From the NCBI GenBank assembly GCA_003021755.1, contig PXQZ01000041.1, forward strand, positions 10,703 to 16,315: a stretch of 5,613 nt of DNA. Direction: 5' to 3'. The translations under genes and the position numbers were made by a program. Source of the stretch: Halobacteriales archaeon QH_8_67_36 (GTDB taxonomy: Archaea; Halobacteriota; Halobacteria; Halobacteriales; Haloarculaceae). Below, one piece after another: positions 1-5,613 of this stretch. The stretch's first letter is position 1. Every line of letters begins with the position of its first letter. The notes beneath the pieces were generated by a model that did no database searches, had not been told where the DNA came from, and was given only the letters and a program-made list of their open reading frames with translations.

Positions 1-13
1 CCGTTCACAGCAC

Positions 14-29
14 TGAGACGAACGTCTCA
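14..29. repeat. 16-bp palindrome TGAGACG-AA-CGTCTCA
   Basis: Perfect 7-bp arms (14-20 and 23-29) are separated by two bases, between the gltB terminator and the window edge. The 2-nt spacer suits a dimeric DNA-binding protein better than an RNA hairpin; in RNA it would fold as a 6-bp stem with a GAAC loop. It could be an operator or part of the 3' end of whatever gene lies to the left, which is outside the window. No function can be assigned. Confidence 0.4.
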
Positions 30-43
30 CGACGACCGCTCGC

Positions 44-67
44 AAAAAATCGGTCCGTCGGAGCCGA
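44..67 (-). terminator. Hairpin plus T6 terminator of gltB
   Basis: Immediately after the gltB stop codon the minus strand can fold TCGG/CCGA (67-64 with 53-50) continuing into TCC/GGA (62-60 with 56-54), with one bulged base (63) and a 3-nt loop (59-57). Six T residues follow (49-44). Archaeal terminators need mainly the T-run, so the hairpin may be supportive rather than essential. Position and orientation fit the end of the gltB transcript. Confidence 0.6.
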
Positions 68-3000
68 CTAGTCGTCCGAGGAGGCCACGAAGTCCGCCTC
101 GGTCGCGTCGGCGGTCGGCGTCGCCGCCGCGGGCGGTTCGTTGCGCACGTCGTCGCGCTCGCGGTCGCTGATGACTTCCGCGTAGGCGTCGGGCATCACC
201 ATCGTGAAGTTCGACAGCGCCTCGTCCCAGTCATCAAGCAGGTCCGTTGCCCGATCGGAGTCGGTGTAGGCAGCGTGGTTCTCCACCAGACGGGTAACCA
301 TCCTGCGGTCCTTGGCTTCGAGGCTCTCGCGGATGGAGACCATTCCGGTGTTGGCCTGCTCGGCGAAGGAGCCCTCTGGGTCGTAGACGTAGGCGACGCC
401 GCCGGACATCCCGGCCGCGAAGTTCTTCCCCGTGTCGCCGAGGACGACGATGGCGCCGCCGGTCATGTACTCACAGCCGTGGTCGCCGACGCCCTCGACG
501 ACGCCCTTGACCCCGGAGTTACGGACGGCAAAGCGCTCGCCGGCCTGGCCGTTGACGTAGGCCTCGCCCTGGGTCGCACCGTACAGCGCGACGTTGCCGA
601 TGACGATGTTGTCGGCGGCGTCGTAGGCGGCCTCGGTGGGCGTGTTGATGACGAGCTTCCCGCCGGAGAGCCCCTTGCCGACGTAGTCGTTGCCGGTGCC
701 CGCCAGCTCCATCGTCACACCCTGTGCGAGGAACGCGCCGAAGGACTGGCCGGCGGTGCCGTCGAAGTCCACGCGAATGGTGTCGTCGGGCAGCCCCTCG
801 CCGCCGTGGGCACGGCAGATGCGGTTCGACAGGGTGGCGCCCACCGCGCGGTGGACGTTGCTGATCGAGGTGTCGATGGCGACCGGCTCGCCGTCCTCGA
901 TGGCCGCCTCGGCCGCGTCGATGAGCTCCCAGTCGAGTTGTTCGTCGACGTCGTGGTCCTGAACCCGTTGCTTGTAGCGGCCGTCGTCGCCGGCCGGTTC
1001 CGCGATGACCGAGGAGAGGTCGAGCTTCTTCGCTTTGGCCTGTGTCACGTCGTCGCGCTGTTCGAGCACGCTGGCCCTGCCTATCATTTCGTCGACAGTC
1101 TCGAAGCCCAGCTCGGCCATTATCTCGCGCAGCTCCTGGGCGACGAACGTCATGTAGTTGATGACGTGTTCGGGCTCGCCCGGGAAGCGGCTGCGGAGGT
1201 TCTCGTTTTGCGTGGCGACGCCGACGGGACAGGTGTTCTCATGGCACTGGCGGGCCATCACACAGCCCGACGTGACCATCGAGGCGGTCCCGAAGGCGTA
1301 CCCCTCGGCGCCCAGCAGGGCGGCGACGGCCACGTCGCGGCCGGTCTTCATGCCGCCGTCGGAGTGAATCTCGATGCGCGAACGCAGGTCGGTGGCGCGC
1401 AGCATCTGGTTGGCCTCCGCGACGCCGAGTTCCCAGGGGAGTCCGGCGTTCTTGATGGAGGTCTTTGGCGAGGCCCCGGTGCCGCCGTCGTGGCCCGAGA
1501 TGTGGACCACGTCGGCGTTGGCCTTGGCGACCCCGGCCGCGACGGTCCCGATGCCGTCCTCGGCGACCAGTTTCACGTTGATGTTGGCCTCCGGGTTGGC
1601 GGCTTTGAGGTCGTGGATGAGCTGTTTGAGGTCCTCGATGGAGTAGATGTCGTGCAGCGGCGGCGGCGAGATGAGCCCCACACCGGGCGTCGCGTAGCGG
1701 ACGTGGGCGATCATCTCGTTGACCTTCTTGCCGGGCAGGTGGCCGCCTTCGCCGGGCTTTGAGCCCTGGGCCATCTTTATCTGAATCTCCTCGGCCTCCG
1801 AGAGGTAATCGGAGGTGACGCCGAAGCGACCGGAGGCGACCTGCTTGGTCTTGCACTCCTTTTCGGTGCCGAACCGTTCCGGGGGCTCGCCACCCTCGCC
1901 GGTGTTTGCGTTGGCGCCCAGCCGGTTCATCGCGATGGCGTTGTTCTCGTGCATCTCCGGCGAGAGCGAGCCCAGCGACATCGCGGCCGTCTCGAACCGC
2001 TGGACGATGTCCTCGATGGGTTCGACGTTCTCGACGTCGATGGAGTCGCGCCCGGAGTCCAGCTCCAGTAGCCCGCGCAGCGTCTGGAGCTGCTCGTTCT
2101 GGTCGTTGATGCGTTCGGCGAACTCCTTGTAGGTCGAGTAGTCGCCCATGCGCACGGCCTGCTGAATCTTGCCGACCGTGTTGGGGTTCCACTGGTGGTG
2201 GATACCGTTCGAGCGGAACTCGTACTCGCCCTGGCGGGGCATCTGTGGCTCCGCCTCGCTCCAGGCCACGTCGTGGCGCTGGAGGAGGTCGTCCTCGACC
2301 GCTTCGAGACCGATACCCTCGGTCCGGCAGGTCGTCCCCTCGAAGTACTCCGCGATGAAGTCCGAGGAGAGCCCGACGGCCTCGAAGATCTGGGCGCCCT
2401 GGTAGGACTCCACGGTGGAGATACCCATCTTCGCCATCGTCTTCAGCAGGCCGTCCTCGACGGCGGTGATGTAGGCGTTGATGGCCTTCGAGAGGTCCGC
2501 GCCGTCGGGGCCGGCGACGAGGTCCTCGATGGTCTGGTAGGAGAGGTAGGGGTTGACCGCGCCCGCGCCGTAGCCGATGAGCGTCGCGAAGTGGTGGACG
2601 GCGCGCGGGTCGCCGGACTCGATGACGAGCCCGACGTGGTTGCGAAGCCCGCTGCGCACGAGGTGGTGGTGGATGCCGCCGACCGCGAGTAGCGAAGGAA
2701 TCGGGACGCGGTCCTCGCCCGCGTCGCGGTCGGAGAGGACGATGATGTCGTGTTCCTCGGCGGCGGCGTCGGCCTCGCTTCGCACGTTCTCGACGGCCTC
2801 GCGCAGGTCGGTGCCCCGCTCGTAGGTTATGTCGATGACCTTCGTCGACATGCCGTTCTCGTTCAGGTTCCTGATGGACTCGGTCTCCTCGTCCGTGAGG
2901 ATGGGCGAGTCGAGCACCAGCTGACGGGCGTGGGCCCGGCTCTCGTCGAGCAGGTTGCGCTGGTAGCCCAGCCGGGATTCGAGCGAGGTGACCAGTTCCT

Positions 3001-4618
3001 CGCGGATGTAGTCCAGCGGCGGGTTGGTGACCTGCGCGAACAGCTGCTTGAAGTAGGTAAACAGCGGGCGGTTGAACTGCGACAGCACTGACAGCGGCGT
3101 GTCGTCGCCCATGGAGCCGACGGGGTCTTTCCCCTTCTCGGCCATCGGCTCGATGAGGTGGTCGACCTCGTCGTAGGTGTAGCCGTACATCGCCTGCTGG
3201 CTGCGCAGACCGCCGACGCTGTCCCGTGGCGTGTTGTCCTTTCGCGGTGCCACGTCGTCGAGGTGGAGCTGTTCGTCCTCGACCCACTCGCCGTACCTGT
3301 CGTCGGCGATATCCTCGAACACGTCCGCGTCGGGGATGACGCGGCCCTCCTCGGGATCGGCCAGGAAACACTGGCCCGGCTGGAGTCGGCCGCGCTCGGC
3401 GATGTCGCTCGGATCGCTCTCCAGCGCGCCGGCCTCGGAGGACATCACGAGCGTGTTGTCCGCCAGAACGTCGTAGCGACACGGGCGCAGCCCGTTGCGG
3501 TCAAGCACCGCGCCGATGCGCTCGCCGTCAGTCGCCGCGACGAGGGCGGGACCGTCCCACGGTTCGACCAGCGAGGCGTGATAGTCATAGAAGTCACGGC
3601 GGTCGCCGGAGACGTTGTTCATCTCGCCGCGCCACGCCTCGGGGATGAGCATCCGGAGCGCGTGGGGGAGGTCACGGCCGCCCTGCAACAGGAGCTCCAG
3701 CGCGTTGTCGACGCTGGCGGTGTCGGACTGGGAGGGGTCGTCGATGATGGGTTTGACCCGCTCGATGTCCTCGCCGAAGCGCTCGCTCGCGATGTCGGTC
3801 TCGCGGGCGCGCATCCAGTTGATGTTCCCCTGGATGGTGTTGAACTCGCCGTTGTGGATGATCCGGCGGTACGGGTGTGCGAGGTGCCAGGCGCCCAGCG
3901 TGTTCGTCGAGAAGCGGGCGTGGACCATCGCGAACGTGGACGCGAACCGCTCGTCTGAGAGGTCGGGGTAGTAGTTGGGGAGTTGCTCGGCCTTCAGCAG
4001 GCCCTTGTAGACGACGATATCGCTCGCCAGCGAGACGATGTAGAAGCGGTCGTGACCGGGCGGCTGCTCCGCTGCGACGGTGTTTTCGAGGACGCGCCGG
4101 CCGACGTAGAGCCGGTTGTCCAGTTCCTCGCCGGTGGCACCGTCCTCGGCGGTGACGACGAACTGGACGATTTCGGGCTCCGATTCGAGCGCCGTAGCGC
4201 CCAGGTCGCTGTTGTCCGTCGGGACCGTTCGCCAGCCCAGCACGTCGAGCCCTTCGCCGGCGAGTTCCGTCTCGACGAGGGCCTTCAGGTCCGTCGCGGC
4301 CTCGTCGTCGCTCGGCAGAAAGAGCGTCCCGACCGCATACGCGCCCGGTTCGGGCAGGTCGGCGTCGATTTCCTCGGCGAAGAATTCGTGGGGAATCTGA
4401 AGCATGATGCCGGCCCCGTCGCCGGTACCTTCCTCGGCGCCGGTCGTTCCGCGGTGTTCGAGGTTCTCCAGGAGTTCGAGCCCGTCGGAGACGGTACCGT
4501 GGTCGCTCTCGCCGTCGAGGTCCATTACGACCCCGACGCCGCAGTTCGACCGTTCGTCGGTCGGGTCTGCGAGCCCGGCCTCGCCCACAGACTGGTTACC
4601 GTTGTGTCGCTCAACCAT
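68..4618 (-). CDS. gltB: Glutamate synthase (GOGAT) large subunit
   Basis: Cytoplasmic iron-sulfur flavoenzyme of ammonium assimilation: glutamine + 2-oxoglutarate + 2 e- gives two glutamates. All four GltB domains are present in order over 1516 residues, the usual family length. The class II glutaminase domain spans about 26-430: nucleophile Cys26 in NCGVGV, so a 25-residue propeptide should be removed, as in the family; HARFSTNT 233-240; HNGEFNT 255-261. The central domain spans about 470-770 (QQAMYGYT from 474). The FMN/synthase domain spans about 870-1200: GRFGVTS 930-936, GSKPGEGGHLPG 952-963, SGHDGGTGASP 1041-1051, and the 3Fe-4S cysteines 1119, 1125 and 1130 spaced C-x5-C-x4-C. The C-terminal glycine-rich beta-helix spans about 1250-1430. 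The last ~30 residues are an Ala/Thr/Asp-rich, probably disordered tail. The ATG at 4618 sits just upstream of Cys26; no Shine-Dalgarno is visible. No gltD is adjacent, and the ferredoxin loop is missing between GEGG (907) and KQVASG (925). Identity is very secure; electron donor unknown. Confidence 0.98.
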   Translation of the reverse strand: MVERHNGNQSVGEAGLADPTDERSNCGVGVVMDLDGESDHGTVSDGLELLENLEHRGTTGAEEGTGDGAGIMLQIPHEFFAEEIDADLPEPGAYAVGTLFLPSDDEAATDLKALVETELAGEGLDVLGWRTVPTDNSDLGATALESEPEIVQFVVTAEDGATGEELDNRLYVGRRVLENTVAAEQPPGHDRFYIVSLASDIVVYKGLLKAEQLPNYYPDLSDERFASTFAMVHARFSTNTLGAWHLAHPYRRIIHNGEFNTIQGNINWMRARETDIASERFGEDIERVKPIIDDPSQSDTASVDNALELLLQGGRDLPHALRMLIPEAWRGEMNNVSGDRRDFYDYHASLVEPWDGPALVAATDGERIGAVLDRNGLRPCRYDVLADNTLVMSSEAGALESDPSDIAERGRLQPGQCFLADPEEGRVIPDADVFEDIADDRYGEWVEDEQLHLDDVAPRKDNTPRDSVGGLRSQQAMYGYTYDEVDHLIEPMAEKGKDPVGSMGDDTPLSVLSQFNRPLFTYFKQLFAQVTNPPLDYIREELVTSLESRLGYQRNLLDESRAHARQLVLDSPILTDEETESIRNLNENGMSTKVIDITYERGTDLREAVENVRSEADAAAEEHDIIVLSDRDAGEDRVPIPSLLAVGGIHHHLVRSGLRNHVGLVIESGDPRAVHHFATLIGYGAGAVNPYLSYQTIEDLVAGPDGADLSKAINAYITAVEDGLLKTMAKMGISTVESYQGAQIFEAVGLSSDFIAEYFEGTTCRTEGIGLEAVEDDLLQRHDVAWSEAEPQMPRQGEYEFRSNGIHHQWNPNTVGKIQQAVRMGDYSTYKEFAERINDQNEQLQTLRGLLELDSGRDSIDVENVEPIEDIVQRFETAAMSLGSLSPEMHENNAIAMNRLGANANTGEGGEPPERFGTEKECKTKQVASGRFGVTSDYLSEAEEIQIKMAQGSKPGEGGHLPGKKVNEMIAHVRYATPGVGLISPPPLHDIYSIEDLKQLIHDLKAANPEANINVKLVAEDGIGTVAAGVAKANADVVHISGHDGGTGASPKTSIKNAGLPWELGVAEANQMLRATDLRSRIEIHSDGGMKTGRDVAVAALLGAEGYAFGTASMVTSGCVMARQCHENTCPVGVATQNENLRSRFPGEPEHVINYMTFVAQELREIMAELGFETVDEMIGRASVLEQRDDVTQAKAKKLDLSSVIAEPAGDDGRYKQRVQDHDVDEQLDWELIDAAEAAIEDGEPVAIDTSISNVHRAVGATLSNRICRAHGGEGLPDDTIRVDFDGTAGQSFGAFLAQGVTMELAGTGNDYVGKGLSGGKLVINTPTEAAYDAADNIVIGNVALYGATQGEAYVNGQAGERFAVRNSGVKGVVEGVGDHGCEYMTGGAIVVLGDTGKNFAAGMSGGVAYVYDPEGSFAEQANTGMVSIRESLEAKDRRMVTRLVENHAAYTDSDRATDLLDDWDEALSNFTMVMPDAYAEVISDRERDDVRNEPPAAATPTADATEADFVASSDD

Positions 4619-4676
4619 GTGTGCGCGTCTCTAGAAGCGACTCCCATAAGAGGATGTTCATCAAGGGACTAGTGTT

Positions 4677-4697
4677 CCTAATCCCCAATTAGGGGAT
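4677..4697. promoter_or_regulatory. Two overlapping perfect dyads between gltB TATA box and start site
   Basis: Dyad A is ATCCCC-AATTA-GGGGAT (arms 4681-4686 and 4692-4697). Dyad B is CCTAAT-CCCCA-ATTAGG (arms 4677-4682 and 4688-4693). Both have perfect 6-bp arms with a 5-bp spacer, and their centres are offset by 4 bp, so the two structures are mutually exclusive if formed as hairpins. They cover roughly -5 to -25 relative to the inferred start of gltB and touch the TATA box, a classic archaeal repressor position. The regulator is unknown; a nitrogen-responsive or Lrp-type factor is only a guess. Confidence 0.5.
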
Positions 4698-4713
4698 ATA
4701 TATTGTTCACAAT
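4694..4713 (-). promoter_or_regulatory. gltB promoter, TATA box ATATATAT
   Basis: Read on the minus strand, ATATATAT lies at 4703-4696 in an otherwise GC-rich region. With the usual archaeal TATA-to-start spacing of about 26 bp, transcription would begin near 4672-4674, giving gltB a leader of about 55 nt. The TFB-recognition side (4704-4713) is occupied by one dyad and the side facing the start site by another; these are listed separately. Placement is by sequence only. Confidence 0.65.
4702..4713. promoter_or_regulatory. Dyad ATTGT-TC-ACAAT at the BRE edge of the gltB TATA box
   Basis: Perfect 5-bp arms (4702-4706 and 4709-4713) flank a 2-bp spacer. The element abuts and overlaps the upstream edge of the TATA box by two bases, where TFB binds. 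A 12-bp compact dyad here is a plausible site for a dimeric regulator, which could either recruit or block TFB/TBP. Length is modest, so a chance match in this AT-rich patch is possible. Confidence 0.4.
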
Positions 4714-5227
4714 AGAGCGGGCTGTATGGCATATTTGCCGCCAGTTGTGGTTCACGCGCGGGCGGGGCTCGGAGTCTACGGCCCCCGCGAGGTACGCCGT
4801 CAGATCGGTCGTCGTCACCGTCCCCGTGACGTCCTCGTGTCATTGACAACGGGGACGTGGTGGACACCGTGTTCGATGAGCGCGGTCGCCTGGATAGACA
4901 CGGTGAGGATACCCACGAGTCGGTTGTCGTCGCCCACGACGGCGACGGAGCAGGTTCCTTCTGCCAGCATCGACGCGGCCGCTTCCTTCGCCGGCGTGTC
5001 CGCCGAGACGGTCATCATGGGCGAAATCATTAGGCCGCCGGGAAATATGTCAGTATTATTACTAGTCATGGACACGTATCAACGAGCTTGGTGTTCACCC
5101 GGGTCCTCGGTCGGACACCACCGACAGTCGGCGATAAGACGCCACCTACTCCGGCCGGCAACATCTGTCATCTGTCGGGAAAAAGCGACCGCTGTCTGCC
5201 GGTTGTCAGCCCCGAGTCTGACGCCGA

Positions 5228-5235
5228 TTTATATG
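5228..5235 (+). promoter_or_regulatory. Plus-strand TATA box TTTATATG
   Basis: TTTATATG, preceded by CGCCGA, is a near-ideal haloarchaeal TATA box in a GC-rich context. Start-site spacing of 25-28 bp places transcription initiation near 5256-5259. No substantial gene starts there; the small acidic CDS begins about 130 nt later. It may drive that gene with a long leader, a small RNA, or the leaderless micro-ORF at 5256. Confidence 0.6.
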
Positions 5236-5255
5236 GGGTGACGAGAGAGTAGTCT

Positions 5256-5288
5256 ATGGGGGCACGGAGAAAGTCACACGCTCCCTAA
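5256..5288 (+). CDS. Possible leaderless 10-residue micro-ORF
   Basis: ATG at 5256 falls where transcription from the TATA box at 5228 should begin, and leaderless starts are common in haloarchaea. The frame MGARRKSHAP ends at TAA 5286-5288. It is basic and so short that coincidence is easy; it has no recognisable homologue to me. If translated, it could act as an upstream ORF for the gene at 5387. Reported because of the position, not because of coding evidence. Confidence 0.2.
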   Translation: MGARRKSHAP

Positions 5289-5309
5289 GCCCCGTTCTAT
5301 CCTTCGCAG

Positions 5310-5324
5310 GGTTCTTTCAGAACC
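5310..5324 (+). repeat. Small hairpin GGTTCT-TTC-AGAACC
   Basis: Perfect 6-bp arms (5310-5315 and 5319-5324) with a 3-nt loop lie between the plus-strand TATA box and the small acidic CDS. It would lie in the leader of a transcript starting near 5256. No T-run follows, so it is not an obvious terminator. It may be RNA structure or a protein-binding dyad. Confidence 0.35.
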
Positions 5325-5386
5325 GGAAACTACTGCTGGGTCTATACGTAGCGGGCGGGCGTATTCGGAAACTAAGAATAGTATCA

Positions 5387-5521
5387 ATGTCACGGAGACA
5401 CGATCCAGCGGCACGCGAGACTGATTCGACGGCCGGTCCCACCGACCGCGACGAGGATCCGTTCAGCGACGACGACGTCACGGCCGTTCTCGACGAGATG
5501 TGGGACGACCTCACGTCGTGA
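5387..5521 (+). CDS. Small acidic hypothetical protein, 44 residues
   Basis: ATG at 5387 opens a 44-codon frame ending TGA 5519-5521. I do not recognise a family. The N-terminal ten residues are basic and Ala-rich (MSRRHDPAAR). The rest is strongly acidic, and the C-terminal part, FSDDDVTAVLDEMWDDLTS, could form an acidic amphipathic helix with Val, Leu, Met and Trp on one face. The acidity is typical of haloarchaeal proteins, and most third codon positions in the second half are G or C. There are no Cys pairs, signal peptide or membrane segment. The frame stays open upstream but offers no earlier ATG or GTG and its composition there is not haloarchaeal, so 5387 is the best start. No Shine-Dalgarno precedes it. 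The antisense frame over the same interval is Ser/Arg-rich and is a shadow. It could be a small regulatory or adaptor protein, but that is a guess. Confidence 0.55.
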   Translation: MSRRHDPAARETDSTAGPTDRDEDPFSDDDVTAVLDEMWDDLTS

Positions 5522-5613
5522 CGAGAGACGGGTCGAGTGCAGTAGCTCTTCGTGAAATACGCCGTCGCTGCCGGGTCTCCCCGCAGAGAGCCCTGCCCTG
5601 ACCTCGTACTTTC

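Larger units (their letters stand above)
4678..5075 (-). pseudogene. Degenerate two-CBS-domain protein gene
   Basis: The first frame (GTG at 5075 or, more likely, ATG at 5069) encodes a good first CBS half: MISPMMTVSADTP, then SVAVVGDDNRLVGIL. It jumps directly from GILT to a CBS2 segment (IEHGVHHVPVVND) and stops at 4815. From GAG at 4836 another frame continues exactly where the family does: EDVTGTVTTTDLTAYLAG, reading on to TAG at 4678. One missing base near 4837-4841 restores the alignment, so this is a frameshift. In addition, the stretch between GILT (about 4902) and IEHGVHH (4874) is about 35 residues shorter than in intact haloarchaeal CBS pairs as I recall them; this removes the ligand-site Asp of CBS1 and the start of CBS2. 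A TGA six bases upstream of the GTG shows the N-terminus is complete. Intact relatives bind adenine nucleotides; this copy is probably non-functional. The last ~25 codons run through the gltB promoter and are probably not ancestral coding sequence. A sequencing error could explain the frameshift but not the deletion. Confidence 0.75.
5076..5386. other. Gene-poor intergenic stretch
   Basis: No reading frame here has haloarchaeal-like composition. The plus-strand open frame covering 5076-5241 is rich in Arg, Ser and Pro, has almost no acidic residues, and is best read as non-coding. Visible elements are a weak hairpin GTCGG/CCGAC (5110-5114 with 5121-5125), a palindrome CCGGCCGG (5151-5158), a tandem CATCTGT (5162-5168 and 5169-5175), the TATA box and micro-ORF listed separately, and a hairpin at 5310-5324. 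I see no convincing promoter for the CBS remnant. Confidence 0.6.

Noticed and set aside
275..1762. Long 495-codon open frame on the plus strand opposite gltB
   Set aside because: It is fully antisense to strongly conserved GltB coding sequence, and its composition follows from GC-rich third codon positions on the other strand. No recognisable domain.
1239..3482. 747-codon minus-strand frame inside gltB in another frame
   Set aside because: Extremely Arg/Gly/Pro-rich frame-shifted shadow of gltB; not a protein-like sequence.
3983..4672. 229-codon plus-strand frame opposite the gltB start and leader
   Set aside because: Antisense shadow of the glutaminase domain; no promoter or domain evidence.
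4815..4850. Programmed ribosomal frameshifting joining the two CBS frames
   Set aside because: No slippery heptamer or downstream pseudoknot is evident around 4837-4841, and CBS1 is also internally deleted, so decay is simpler.
1..5098. Recurrence of GTTCAC in non-gltB DNA at 3-8, 4705-4710, 4750-4755 and 5093-5098
   Set aside because: A 6-mer seen four times in about 1 kb is only mildly above chance, has no consistent placement relative to promoters, and one copy lies in the CBS remnant.
5174..5190. A5 run (T5 on minus strand) as a terminator
   Set aside because: No minus-strand gene lies upstream of it, and no stable hairpin precedes the run.
4726..5241. 171-codon plus-strand frame opposite the CBS remnant
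   Set aside because: The minus strand gives clear CBS motifs in the same interval, while this frame is Ser/Arg/Pro-rich with no acidic bias.
5317..5514. 65-codon minus-strand frame at the right end
   Set aside because: Ser/Arg-rich antisense of the 44-residue acidic protein; composition unlike haloarchaeal proteins.
5522..5613. Frames open to the right edge, for example GTG at 5552
   Set aside because: At most about 20 codons are visible, with no promoter, motif or composition signal to support a gene.

Overview
This window looks like a piece of a haloarchaeal (class Halobacteria) chromosome or large replicon. The evidence is the high GC content, acidic predicted proteins, promoters built on an archaeal TATA box rather than bacterial -35/-10 elements, and start codons without a Shine-Dalgarno sequence. 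I cannot name the genus from the sequence alone.

Layout: (1) 1-67 lies downstream of the main gene. It holds a hairpin plus T6 terminator for that gene and, beyond it, a perfect 7-bp-arm palindrome. (2) 68-4618, minus strand, is a complete 1516-residue glutamate synthase large subunit (GltB/GOGAT) and fills 81% of the window. (3) 4619-4713 is the gltB promoter and leader. A TATA box is flanked and overlapped by small perfect dyads that look like operators. (4) 4678-5075, minus strand, is the wreck of a two-CBS-domain protein gene. It carries a frameshift and apparently also an in-frame internal deletion of about 35 codons. Its degenerate 3' end overlaps the gltB promoter. (5) 5076-5386 has no convincing gene. 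It does contain a strong plus-strand TATA box whose predicted start site coincides with the ATG of a 10-codon open frame. (6) 5387-5521, plus strand, is a probable 44-residue very acidic small protein. (7) 5522-5613 shows no supportable feature.

Function: the intact biology is ammonium assimilation. GltB takes glutamine (made by glutamine synthetase, not in this window) and 2-oxoglutarate and yields two glutamates, using electrons passed through a 3Fe-4S cluster and FMN. No gltD (NADPH-oxidising small subunit) lies beside it, and the loop typical of plant/cyanobacterial ferredoxin-dependent enzymes is absent, so the electron donor cannot be read from the sequence. I do not see a new multi-gene system. 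The most interesting non-routine signals are the nested dyads at the gltB promoter, the doubly damaged CBS gene, and the orphan promoter with a possible leaderless micro-ORF.
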